From Welwitschia mirabilis (taxonomy: Eukaryota > Gnetophyta > Gnetopsida > Welwitschiales): 39,543 nucleotides of DNA. The DNA lies in NCBI GenBank assembly GCA_051453625.1, contig JBOZIK010000001.1:99332678-99372220 (forward strand), given 5' to 3'. The notes under the pieces are model-generated. The model was not told where the DNA came from, did not search any database, and saw only the letters and a program-made list of their open reading frames with translations. The position numbers and the translations under genes are program-made. Of this stretch, positions 11,098 to 22,438 are shown in pieces (within the stretch, counting starts at the first letter, position 1; each line of letters starts with the position of its first letter).

Positions 11098-12440
11098 ATG
11101 ATTGAGTCCATAACTAATGACAAAATGTGGATTTTTGACATAGGTATAACCTATTACATGACTCATTGGCATGATTATTTGGATGCCTTAGTCAAAACAC
11201 TAAGTCATGTTTACTTGGTAGATAGAACGTCAGTTCTCATGGAATGCTACACTTGTCTTACCCTTAACTTAACATCACTTTATTCATATATCATTTTACA
11301 TGTTCTATATATCTCTTCTTTGAGATCATATCTTCTATCAATTTGACTATGTTATAAGAAGATCACTTTATTTTTATGATGAAGCACTTAGTGGATATCT
11401 ATGATGGTAATAAGCACCTACTTATGAAAGGCTACATGAATGAAAAGCTCACTTCTCTTCATAGTTTTATTAGAATGTAAGAGATTACTTACACATTTTT
11501 AGCAGATTAGCTTTTTCCCTTAGTACTATGGCATACTAGACTCAGACATCCTAGTCCTTGTATAATGAATGTAATGTGTGAAAATGACTATAGCTTCTTT
11601 CATTTATTCCATGAACTTTTTCTTAGTGTGAAGCATATATTATATATAAAGCAACTAGACAGTGGTTTTTACTAAGTAAGTGACATGCCAATCAAAATAT
11701 TTTGTTTATTCATAGTAATCTATGTAGACCTATGCTAGTTTCCACTCTTCATAGATTTCATTACTTCATATTTATTATTAATAATTGTTCACAAATACTT
11801 AGATTTACTTCATCAAATCCAAATTAAAAACTTTAGATATTTTTAATAAGTTTAAAACTAAAGTGAAAAAGCAAGCCATATATAGAATTAAAAGTCTTCA
11901 CTTATATAATAATGATGAATAGGACTTTCTAGGTTTCGAAAGCATTTAACATTTGAAGACCTATTCATAGACACCTTGAGAAAATGACATTGCTAATTAA
12001 TTTCATCACACTATCATGGATGTGATGCATTTCATTATGTACTTCGATGTAGTAATATCTNNNNNNNNNNNNNNNNNNNNNNNNNNNNNNNNNNNNNNNN
12101 NNNNNNNNNNNNNNNNNNNNNNNNNNNNNNNNNNNNNNNNNNNNNNNNNNNNNNNNNNNNATATCTATCTTTAGGATGAAGTAGTGAACAGAGCATTATA
12201 TTTCAATAATCATACTAGTTAATATGCTACAAAGGAAGTCTCTTCAGTTAAAAGTGATATAGATATATGACAAAATCACACCATTTTCATATTTTTAATC
12301 ACAAGTGTTATGTCTATATTTTAAGCAAATATTATAACAAATTTGAAGCACAAACTCACATTACCATCTTTATAGGATATCTAACTGAGTAGAAGGATTA
12401 TCAAGTGTATCTCCTAGAGCAACATAAGATTATTGTTTCT
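11098..12440 (+). pseudogene. pol: Ty1/copia protease, GAG-pre-integrase and integrase remnant
   Basis: An 82-codon open stretch (11098-11346) reads MWIFDIGITYYMTHWHDY and ends in LYISSLRSYLLSI. This is the copia protease with the catalytic D-T/S-G-A changed to DIGI. The GAG-pre-integrase signature follows as LWHTRLRHPS (about 11526-11555). The integrase core gives HSNLCRPM (11711), YNNDE-stop-DF in place of the RxDNGGEF motif (about 11900-11940), and a TPxENDIAN block before the gap. After the gap come DEVVNRALYFNNHT and the C-terminal signature CYVYILSKYYNKFEAQTH, IFIGYLTE, DYQVYLLEQHKIIVSYD (about 12306-12430). Order and spacing are those of copia Pol. It is inactive. Transitions dominate, with a few frameshifts. 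RT follows far downstream (from about 16030), separated by an apparent insertion. Confidence 0.88.
12061..12160. other. 100-N gap inside integrase, probably of zero true length
   Basis: The gap is exactly 100 N, a common placeholder length. The left flank ends aatatct and the right flank begins atatct. If the shared bases are merged, the integrase reading LRCSNIYL-stop-DEVVNRALY is continuous and of normal family spacing. Confidence 0.6.
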
Positions 12441-12657
12441 TATGACTATTAGCAGAAGCCTAGTGAACCTACTTGATTTTCACTACTTTGAGTTAAAGAT
12501 GTCTTTGATGTTAATAGTTTTTTTAAGAAGCACAAATGCCTTTAAAGTATTATAGATTTATCCTAAAGTTAGTTAGTGGATATAAGACATTATTGATATA
12601 TTAAATTTCTATCCTAAAGCTCTATTCTCTATAATCAAATTTGTATGATATAAAGAC

Positions 12658-12729
12658 ATCTTTGGAACTAGAAGACATCTATTTAATTGAGAAATCTTTG
12701 GAACTAGAAGACATCTATTTAATTGAGAA
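12658..12729 (+). repeat. Perfect 36-bp tandem duplication
   Basis: Two adjacent identical 36-base copies (12658-12693 and 12694-12729), each atctttggaactag...tgagaa. They lie in a block rich in gacatcta words (12650-12840). Perfect identity marks a recent slippage event. Confidence 0.9.
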
Positions 12730-14305
12730 ATATCTCTTCTTTTAATGAATTAAAGTCTAACTTCTATGAAGATGTATTTGAGGCTGAAAGACATAAGTTT
12801 TATGGATTATAGACATCTATATTTTAAAAGACATCTATCCTGAAACTAACTTTAAAAAAAAGTTTTAAAAAACATAAAAATGAAGCTTTAATGTAAATAT
12901 TTAAAGACTAAATCATCAACAATCGTATCTAGGTTAAATAAAATGATTCAAAAATGAATTTAAAGCCTCAAAATCATTATTCTTATAAGACGTTTCTTCA
13001 AATATGAAAATATTTTTCTTCTTTGATGAAATGATATAATAAGAACTTGAAATGATCAAATCTCTTCATAAAGATTTAAATATCTTCAATCTTTAACTAA
13101 ATCTTTCAAATACATTTTAAATATTCTTTATTTATTAAAATATGCTTATATTTCAAGTCAATTACATGATATTTATTAATTTAATTATTCTAATCTTTTA
13201 ATATTAAATTATTTAAACAATACATGATTTGAAATGAAGGATTTTGAACTTATCTTAGCCTTTCAGGCATAATATAAAGCATTAAAAAGTCTAAAGAATT
13301 AAACAAATATCAAGATAAAATTCTATATCATTTTATTATTCTCTTCAAAAGGCCTCAGTTTAATATCTTTTCATTACATTAATCAATAATTTTATAAAGG
13401 GGTTTAGAGTTATCCCTCTTTTCTAATACATGGAGGATATATACTCTTATAAAACACACTAATAATTTTCTTAACATAATGTTTTCTAATCTTAAAAATT
13501 TCTAGATAACAACATTAACAAATAACCATTACATAAAACATATGATGTGCTCACACTAGACCAAATTACATCAATAGTAACATCATCTTTACAAAGACTT
13601 TAAAAAATGATTCTTCTCTTACTTCTTTAAAGATTTATCATTTATCTAAGCTAATAACCATATTGAATGATTAATGTATTAGAATTAAGGGAGAATATAT
13701 AATCACCAGTAATTATTCAATTCATTCTATTAGTATGTTTACTTTTTAACCTGTAGGATTTAAATGATTTGATGCTTTTGGCATGCTTAATGATGGTTCT
13801 ATAGTAATTAAGCAAGTTTTCTGCCTAAAGAAGTTAATGCTATCTAGAGATAATGTTAATATATTTAACTATAATTTACTCTCTAATATGTTTGTAATGA
13901 TGAAAAGGAAAAACTTGGAACTATACATGACTTGTATAGATCTGTTGCTGCTACTTATAATGATGATCTCCACCTATCTTTAATGGTAAACCAAATTGTT
14001 TCAATGATATCATTCTATACAATCACTGGATCCAAGTCATGAAATAAGCATACTATTTAATTGTAGAAAGTGGTACATGAGGGTTAATCCATAAAATTAA
14101 GAAACTTATATAGCATGAATTTATTTCATAAGTACATCATCAAATCATAAGACTAGAGACTAATACTCAAATATAGATACTTAGTCTAAAGAAGTTCCAA
14201 AACTTGTAAAATAAAATTAGATTAATAATGAGTTTATTTAAAATCATTTTTCTCTTGTATATTATGGGATTTATTTAACTTTTAATTTTTTTTTTTAAAG
14301 CCACT

Positions 14306-14430
14306 CTTAACCCTAGTACTACAGAATGTGTAGTAAAAATTTGACATAATACTATGGGGTGTGTAGTACATATTGCCCTAGAATTATGGTGTGTAATGCA
14401 TATGATATTCCTATCAGTTATGGAATGTAT
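14306..14430 (+). repeat. Short degenerate tandem repeat (gtgtgtagta type)
   Basis: Segments containing ctacagaatgtgtagta, ctatggggtgtgtagtaca, ttatggtgtgtaatgca and ttatggaatgtattata follow each other at about 30-40 bp. Copies differ by several bases. Confidence 0.5.
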
Positions 14431-15926
14431 TATAGTAAGTTGACTACTCCTTTAATGAAGTAGTTTCCTAAAATGAAAACTTCTTTAAGGAGGTTTTATT
14501 GTAGGCCATTTAGCATAATAGAGGCATGGAGAAATAGAATTTTCATTTTGAGAAAATCTTGCTTTTGTTCTTACTTATTAGATTCTCAATAGATGGAAAG
14601 TAGATCAATTTAGTATAATTACTATACCTTAGCATGTGATGGATAAAAAAATCTTTATAAAGATGTTCTAGTTATGAACATAGAGGATAGTAGTCTTAAA
14701 ACAAAGACTAGAGTGTTCAAATATAGTACACATAATTCTAATTTTTATTTTTTCATAAGAATTAAAAAAGAAATAACTTTAAAAATCAAAATTATTTATT
14801 TAGGTTAAGTCAAATTATAAATGCGAAATTTAAATGTATTTTAAAATGGAAATAAAAGTTAATAAAAAACTTCTCCTCCTAAGCACTCTAAATGATTAAT
14901 CATAAGACAGAGTAATCATGTAAGCTTAAATAAAGGAAATGAAAAATTACTATCATTGTTGTAACTCAAAATGATAAATTATTAGATAAAAAGAGTCTTT
15001 TAAACAAGGAATAAAGCATTTACTATGACTCTTAAATCTTATGAATTGAAAAAAAAGAACTTATGATATCAAGATAATATCATAAGCATTTAAAGATGGA
15101 TCATATTATAATGCAACATAGGAAATAGGAAGCATAAAATATATTACAAATCAACACCCTAATTATTTAACCTAATAGAATCCTTTATGTGAATGAATAA
15201 ATACAAAAGGACATTAAAAAACAGAATATTATAATGCATGTAAGTGTAAACAAATCATAAGTGGAAAAAAAAGAAAATACTATCATAGATCAGATTAAAT
15301 TACTTAGTAATGTAAATGTTTAAAAAAATATCAATTTAATATTAATGATGATCTTGGATTTCATAAGAAATTTTCCTCCTAAAGCAATTATTCTAATATG
15401 CTTACATAAAAACAAAAGGTCTTGAAAGTTTAAAATGATATATGCTCTTATGATATCCATGAAGGATAGAATAAGATTAATAGGAAATAAGAATAAAGGG
15501 TAAATGAATATAGTTCAAAAATGATTCTATGATAAAAGAGTAATGAAATTATGGATGAAATGAAAATTTCTAGCAGTTTAGTTAGGTTCTACTTTTATAG
15601 CCACCTGATTAAAGTTTTACATTTGATTTTACATGTTTGATACATTGAGGTTTATTAAACCTAGTTAAATTGGGATTACTTGATCATTAAAATCATTCAA
15701 ATTTATTCTTCTAGGATGTTTTTCAATTTTTAGTATTTATTAAATTTTTCCTTTGTTTACTCAATTGAATTTATTTTTTCATAATAATATTTACTTTGTA
15801 TTTTCTAGAAATGAACATTCTTTAGAACATTAGTGGCATTGTAAGTTTAATACTAATATTCATATCCTTGGTATTTACATCTTTAAGGAAAAATCAATTA
15901 TCTTAGCATGATTTACATAGTTAATA

Positions 15927-16026
15927 CCAATTATCAACTATTTTAATAATATTTCAATAATAATTAAGATCAAATATTAATTAATAAGAAATAAATGTTA
16001 AACATGTTAGAGTTTTGAGGGGTTAA
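15927..16026 (-). repeat. Left arm of a ~100-bp imperfect inverted repeat
   Basis: The reverse complement (ttaacccctcaaaactcta, later acatttatttcttattaatt) matches 18858-18980 on the plus strand, apart from an insertion of about 30 bases in the right arm. The arms enclose the RT part of the copia element. The left arm ends exactly where the first linker/RT repeat unit becomes recognisable. Confidence 0.65.
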
Positions 16027-17440
16027 ACTTATCAAAAAATAAAGTATACTCATAAAGAATGTATTATAAAGATAGATGTTACAAATTAGATTTATATGAC
16101 TAAATAGAAAGGTTATAAGTTAAAATAAGTTGATCATAATATATGATAAGTAAAGGAAAAATCCTTAAAACTAATGATGAGATAGTAAATATTCTTGTAA
16201 ATAGTCTTATAGTTAATAGTATTGTGAAGCTCATCATCTTTTCAGGGAAGTTTGACTAAATGAAGTGGATAAACATGATGTTCATAGTAAGAGTGCTTTC
16301 AATAAAGGAAGGAATAAAAAGGAGCATCATATTATTATTGTATTACTGATTATTTAAAACCAACTAGTTTTAACGAGATAAATGAAAATCCAAGTTGATA
16401 ACATACAATGTGAAAGTAATGTAAATAATATATTAAGAATGAACCATGAAAATAAATAAAATTACCTCTTGATAGTAACATTTAAAAAAACTAGGTTTTT
16501 AACTATAAGTATAAATTACATGAAACATGTAATAAGTGAAAAATGAAATTATAAGTAAAAGAGTTTACATAAAAAGTTAAGAATTAACTATATAGAATTC
16601 TTTATGCATAAATCAAATCACTAAACCATTTGGATGCTAAGTGCTTTGGAAACTATGAGAGAAGGAAAGGTATATCAACTTGATGTAAAGACTACATTCT
16701 TAAATGAAGATCATATAGAGGAGGTTTACATGGCTTAATAAAATAGTTTTAAGTTAAAATAAATTGAGCATAAGATTCAAAATTGAAGTAGAAATCCCTA
16801 AAGCTAGTGATGAAAGAATGAAAATGTCATATAATAATCTCACAAGTTATGAAGAACATTATCTTTTAAAAGAGATATAATCAAATGAAATAAATAAATT
16901 TAACACTAATAGTGGGATTTCTTTCCATCAAGTGAGGAAGGAAAATGAAGATCATTCTTATATTTATATTACTTTTAGTTTAAGACACACCAATTTTGAG
17001 GAGGTAAATGAGCATCTAAAATGACATCATACAAAGTGCATAGACTACGAGTTATTAACATGGGAATTAGAAAAATAAATTTTTGGTAAGAAAATTATAA
17101 GAAATAAATGAATGTTTAAAAATAATCATAAATTATATGAAATACTTAATAAGTTCAAGGTAGACTACTAATAAAAGATTTTACATAAAAACCAAATATT
17201 AACTTCATGAAAGTTTATATGATTATATCTATATAATAGACCATTCAAATGTTAAGTGTTTTGATAGCTTAAAGTAGATGAAATATATATAAAGTTAATG
17301 TAAGAATGAAATATACATTAAATTTATGTAATAAATGCATCCTTCAATGATAATCATATAAAAAATTATTTATATGGTTAAGAATGAAGGTTTTAAAATG
17401 AAAGAGCTTGAGTATAAGGTTGGAACTTAGGGAATTTTTG
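16027..17440 (+). repeat. Tandem triplication of the linker/N-terminal RT segment of copia Pol (~640 bp)
   Basis: Three copies of the RT motif E/I-V-Y-M-x-x-x-x-G/S-F/Y-K occur at 16090, 16724 and 17368, so the period is about 634 and 644 bp. Copies 2 and 3 include the integrase-RT linker (for example EIPKASDERMKM from about 16780). Copy 2 adds the RT start VYQLDVKTTFLNEDHIEEV (16670-16726). Only the third copy runs on into the rest of RT (VYG-stop-K-stop-TLEYSCIKI from about 17425, where LYGLKQxPRAWYSxID is expected). Copy 1 is cut on the left by the inverted-repeat element. The copies are clearly diverged, so the event is old. Confidence 0.75.
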
Positions 17441-18040
17441 TGTATGGCTGAAAGTAAACACTAGAATATTCATGCATTAAGATAAAGGAAATATTTGCAA
17501 GATTGAAAATTGAAATATGTAAGTACTAATATATGGATTCAACTTTGTTTATCAAACTTTGAAAGGGTAGGAATACATATCTCATCATATTTATGGAATA
17601 TGATCTAATAACTAGAGATCATAAAAGAAGCATGTCAAAGGTAAAGAAATATCAAATTAGGTAGTTTAATATCATTAATATTGAATTCATGAAATAAAAT
17701 TTATCTTTTAAGATAATTAAAAGAAAGAAATCATTTTATTACCTAAGATAAACTACATTGGTAATATGTACAAGAAGCTTAAAATAAATGATGTAATAAT
17801 AGTTACAAATCCAATGGAATAAAATATTGAGTTAACTATGAATTAAAGATCTCTAGATGTTGATGAAACTATTTTTTATAGATTAGTTAAAATCCTCATA
17901 TATGCTTTCATTACTCATCCTGATTTATCATTTTTTAACAAAATATTAATAAAGTACATTCCCAAACTTAAAACAAAACCATTATAATTTAGTGGTTCAA
18001 AGAAAACACAAAACCTTGATTTATAGTACAATTAGATTAA
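16027..18040 (+). pseudogene. pol: Ty1/copia reverse transcriptase remnant (rearranged)
   Basis: RT copies the element RNA into DNA. The fingers are seen as YQLDVKTTFLN (from 16673); this is the QLDVKxAFLNG block, including its conserved Asp. After the third repeat come VYG..TLEYSCIKI, a STLFIKLxKGR-like segment (about 17530-17570), IEFMK (about 17680) and VDETIFYRLVKILIYAFITHPDLSF (17857-17931), which is the C-terminal VDxTxYRxLVGSLxYLxxTRPDIxF block. I could not place the YVDD catalytic box with confidence in the decayed stretch around 17580-17640. Text after 17970 may be the start of RNase H (xxWFKENTKP, where SWSSKKQ is expected), weakly. In-frame stops throughout. It belongs with the integrase at 11.1-12.4 kb by family, strand and order. 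Confidence 0.8.
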
Positions 18041-18857
18041 CAAGAGTAACATGAAAGAATTCTTAGATTTTAAATTTGTATATTTTAAGATTCTAGGATA
18101 TTAACAACTTACTACCCAACATTTTCAAAATAGTCTTCAATCTTATGAATATCTAGGTAATAAAGGATATTAAAAAATTATTTGAAAGAAGAAACATATA
18201 CAGCCACTTTAAAAGAAAATAAGAAGATGTCATGGGTGTAAAATTTATTAAAAGATTTAGATCTCATGTAGAAAGAATTAATGAAATTACATATGGATAA
18301 TTAATTAGCTACTGACATGATGAAAAATCTAGTATTATATAACTACATAAATAACATTCAAATAAAGGTCAATGATATATGAACTTATTCAAAATGAAAT
18401 TATTAAAGTATGGTATGTTTTAATATTATAGTAGGTTTCAAATACTTTAATAAATCATATTAGACAAGTTAGGTTTAAATAATTTAGAGATTAGATAAAT
18501 TTTAGTGACACATCCTCTTTGAAAGTTTTATTTTACATGATTTGTTATCTGATCATTAAAGTCACTTGAGCCATTTAATATATAGATTAAGATCTATTCT
18601 AGGATTTATATCTCGTTAATAAGTGCATATGTGCATGTGTATGTATTTGTACTTATCTAAATGCATCTTAGTTTCTAAAATGTTTAATCAAACATTTTAA
18701 ATTTATGATAGGATTTCAAATCCTAAAGTCTATTGTAATCATACGAGATCATGTCTTAAACATGTATGATATCTAAGATTAAACTAATGTAATATGCCAC
18801 AATAGAGAAATGATAACACAAATGTATTAATTCATTCTCTTAGATCCTTTTACAATA
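18041..18857. other. No gene seen; expected place of RNase H tail and 3' LTR of the copia element
   Basis: AT-rich and without recognisable coding text. No clear LTR boundary, polypurine tract or TATA was found, so the 3' end of the copia element is unresolved. An acgagatcatg block near 18740 is one of the few CpG-containing spots. Confidence 0.4.
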
Positions 18858-18980
18858 TTAACCCCTAAAACTTTAGTGAAATAAATATGTTAAGGATATA
18901 AATAATACATTTGACATTTATTTCTCACTAATTAAGTTTAATCCTAATTATTTCTTAAATTTTATTTAAAATATTGATGT
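18858..18980 (+). repeat. Right arm of the imperfect inverted repeat
   Basis: Starts ttaacccctaaaacttta and continues, after about 30 unmatched bases, with acatttatttctcactaatt. It pairs with the reverse complement of 15927-16026. Confidence 0.65.
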
Positions 18981-19573
18981 CTAATTTTTATTATTTGGAT
19001 CGCACTAAGCTACTTGACTTTTAACTAAAGGTGTGATTCCTACAGAGATGAACATTACTATGAGATTTATGATTTTATTATCATTGTAAAACATGATGGA
19101 TCCCACAAAAATTAGCTAAAGGACTATCATGAAATAATGATAACATGTAAAAAAATAACAATTATATAACATATATCAATACAATTTAGCTTAAGTAAAG
19201 ATATTAAATTAACTATTTTATCATGAAAATATGTGTTATATCATTTTTAATATTATTTTTAAACTTATGCATCTTTTCATAATGATTTTAGGCATTCTAC
19301 TCTACTTTCGAGTACAACGGAAAAGATGAAAGAATTCTAGTGAAAAGTTCTAGTGGCATCCATGACTTAGATGGAGGTGTAGATCTATTAAACTAAATCA
19401 TCCTCGCTATCATGATCTAAAGTCACATTAGAAAAGAAAATAATTTTTTATTATGGGGTCAAATAGTTCTGGCATTAAAATCGGTCAAATTTTTTAACAT
19501 AAATGTATTACTTTCTTATTATAAGATCCTAAATATAAAAAACCTAATTATAAAACTCTATCCCTACTTTTGC

Positions 19574-19592
19574 CTATAAAAAAAGCCAAGAA
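19574..19592 (+). promoter_or_regulatory. LTR-type TATA box, family B copy 1
   Basis: gcctataaaaaaagccaag, followed by aactcctcactataacat. The counterpart in copy 2 (about 24553) reads ggctatagaaagggccaaat, with a similar cccatctttgtaacat after it. Copy 3 has lost the TATA (about 29528). This is a pol II promoter typical of an LTR. Confidence 0.6.
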
Positions 19593-20341
19593 CTCCTCAC
19601 TATAACATCTTTTTAGTGGAAAATACTTATATCCATTTAAGCATAGAATCTTCATTATGTTATTTCAAAAATCCCTTTTAAAAGTAGGCTAGCCTTAAAG
19701 CCTAGATTGATAAATTTGTAGCAATCTTTGATTTCTTTCTTTAATCCACTACAATTCCTACTATTTTATTAATAAAATATAGTAGTTCTTCCTTCTTAAT
19801 TTTAAGGTCCAAGTCATATTATACTTGTAATACTTGACTGGAGCTACATGTTTACAAAGTTATCCTTATTTTATGAGTGATTTTATTTTGCTCATATTTT
19901 GATTTATAGTTTATGATTTCTTAATGATATTTAGTTATTACTTTCCTACTTACCATGTTTGCATTTAGGCTATGAACAATAAAGGTAACTAAGAGATCCT
20001 ACCACTACTCATGGGGTGAATGAGATTATGTCACTACCATCTAAGCCATAATGATGTGGCATTTTTAAGGGTAATTAAGAGTTTTTATTAAGTTCTTAAA
20101 TATAAGTCTCTGTTGATTAGAATGTTTAAGTTACTTCTCCAAGTATTAGTTCCCTTCCATACTCATATCATTTGAAATACTTGTAATCGCTCTCTCGATT
20201 TGTAGTTTTACTTAATTCTACTTATAGTCTTACTTTCCATTGTTTTGCTATTTTCTACCATGGTTATCCCTAAGAATATAATGACAATAGGACTTTCTAT
20301 AATGAGACTTCATTAATTTGTAAAATTTAATCACAAATAGC

Positions 20342-20365
20342 TTTTTGATGCCATTTTTAGGGATA
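20342..20365 (+). promoter_or_regulatory. Ty3/gypsy leader motif, family B copy 1
   Basis: tttttgatgccatttttagg corresponds to tttttggcgccgttgccggg with transitions plus one transversion. It identifies the family B unit as Ty3/gypsy-derived. Confidence 0.75.
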
Positions 20366-21379
20366 ATGCCATGGTAGATTTATAGTGTGGCATGTAAATG
20401 TTTTTGTTTTTTTTTATATTTTAGATTTCATTTTATGCATTTTTCAGTGGTTTCTACTATTCTTATCCTAGTGATATTCAAACTAGTCAATATTTTCTTG
20501 CATTTTTATTTATACATAGTTTATTTTCTATGTTTCTTTACTTTTTGTACTTTCTAGTATGGGTACTAGTTTATCTCTAATGATATCCGAACTAGTCTTT
20601 TTTTTTTTAGTCATTTTAAGATTTCATAAATTTTTTATCTCTAACCAAAATATCATTCTTATATCAATCTTCGTGGTTAAAGGACTAAATAGTTTGCATA
20701 GGTCTTACTACTAGGTTTTTCTTGAACTAAGGATGAAGTAATGAAACTCAAGAAAATTAAAGAAATTGAGAACATTGAAAACATATGAAATTGTCTTTAC
20801 TCTATTTTCTTTTTCTACATTTTTTATTAGACTAAATTTTTCAATTTTTAGTTCTATGTGTACTTGACTAGATTCCTAATCCCCATTTTAGATTTTTATG
20901 AGTTATTTTTCTTATGGTTTTCATAGGTTTTTATTTCATTCAAAAGCTCTATCATTTTAGTTTCTATTAATTATTTCCTACTTCTTGTAATGAAAATTAA
21001 TTTGTATAGCCATGAACATAATGTGCATTCTTTTTTGAAGTGTTTTAGCATAGGCTACTAGCACCACTAGTAGCATTGCTAGCTTTTTATGAGTTTCAAA
21101 TTTAAACTTTACACAATAGTTTGTCTTATTCTTCTTAACATGTTTAGCTATGAGGTCTCTTCTAAAACTTTAAATGTGTTAGAGATGTAAATATTTTCAT
21201 AGACTATATAAAGCACCTTTTGAAATTCTAATAAATTTTAATATTGAAAGTATACCTTTTTAGTGAAACCAAGAAAATCCCTAAAACTTTGTTGATTATC
21301 ATTATCCTAAATAAACTATAGGAGATTATATATAACCTAAGAGGACTATAAGGAATTAATGTTAACTACAATACTTAGA

Positions 21380-22438
21380 TACCCCTCCATTTATTTTTTA
21401 ACCATCTAGTATTCTTAAAGTGAATCCTTGGTCTACTAAGAGAATTATGAATTTGTATCCTCTAATCCCTATTCTTCATTTTATCATGAATATCCTTCAT
21501 ATCATACATCTTTTCATTAATAACATTCTCCTTCTAATAGCCATTTTCCTATGTCAAATTTATTGAAGGAGACCTTATAAATATTTTTGAAAAGAAGAGC
21601 TAAAATCCTTAATACCTCTTCCATCCTTTCTCCATTCAATCAATGTAAATTAGAAGATACATCTATGGAAGATACCCAAGCTATATCCTTTAGGAGTGAG
21701 GAAGAACCCAATAAGAAACTAGAGTTTAGGGATGATCTAACCAATGTTGTAAGGAAGAAGAAGTTTTAAAAAAATCATACAAGTTCCATCATATGAAGAA
21801 CCCTTGCTATCTCAAAATTTCCACAAGTAAGACCTTCCATTTCATCTTTGTCTCATGAGCAACTATCTAAAGAAGAATTTCTAGAAATTTTTGTAATGAG
21901 AAGAAACTTAAAATAGAACTCATATAAAATTCATCACATCAGGAATCCTTAATCTTCTTCTCAAGATTTCTATAATCCAAATGATTTCATCTCATTATTA
22001 TCTCTTGAGCAATATTCTAGCCTTAATATAAAAGATAAAGCTTTCACTGAGTCAGAACCACTTTCTAATGAGCATACACATGCCTCTCCTATTGAGAACA
22101 CATGTCATCTAGTGGTTGATAATCCATCTTTGTCTTTACCTTAATATGATATCTTGCATTATTTGTTAGAAAAGCATAAGCAAGCCAAACATTAGACCCT
22201 TTCAGATTTTACACACATAGATTTTACCACTTACATGAACAATATCATATCTAATTTAATAAACTCATATTGCAAATCTACATGTGTAATCTTTCTATTT
22301 AGGATGCCTCATTTCACTAAAGCCATTGAACCCTTAATTCATCTAGCCTTTACCATCTTGATCTTCTTTCCATGCATTGTAGAAGAAATTCTTATTATGT
22401 ATAAATCTCAATTTTATTACATAATTATAGCATAGATT
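21380..22438 (+). pseudogene. Gag-like/unknown ORF of family B, copy 1
   Basis: From about 21587 to the TAG at 22436-22438 one frame stays readable for some 284 codons with six stops; 22235-22435 is fully open. Upstream (about 21430-21560) the text is Ser/Tyr/Asn/His-rich (NPYSSFYHEYPSYH). Then follow an acidic part (DTSMEDTQAISFRSEEE), a Ser/Glu-rich spacer (SSSQDFYNPNDFISLLS), HLVVDNPSLSLP, LLEKHKQAK, and a hydrophobic end (HFTKAIEPLIHLAFTILIFF). Copy 2 keeps the same blocks; copy 3 keeps the first. Comparison of the copies suggests small indels near 21780-21960. I know no family for the C-terminal part. It may be an element-specific Gag or an accessory protein. Some of the hydrophobicity may be a product of C-to-T decay. 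Confidence 0.6.

Larger units (their letters stand above)
12441..15926. other. Interruption between copia integrase and RT, no gene assigned
   Basis: Copia integrase and RT are normally separated by a few hundred bases; here more than 3 kb intervenes. The block starts with many gacatc words (12520-12840), similar to the LTR at 36250-36640, which suggests a copia LTR fragment inserted here. An open stretch at 13783-13983 follows some protein-like text but matches no family I know. From 14306 to about 14430 there are three or four loose copies of a unit like actatggggtgtgtagtaca. The rest is A-rich and featureless. I read it as one or more nested insertions. Confidence 0.5.
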
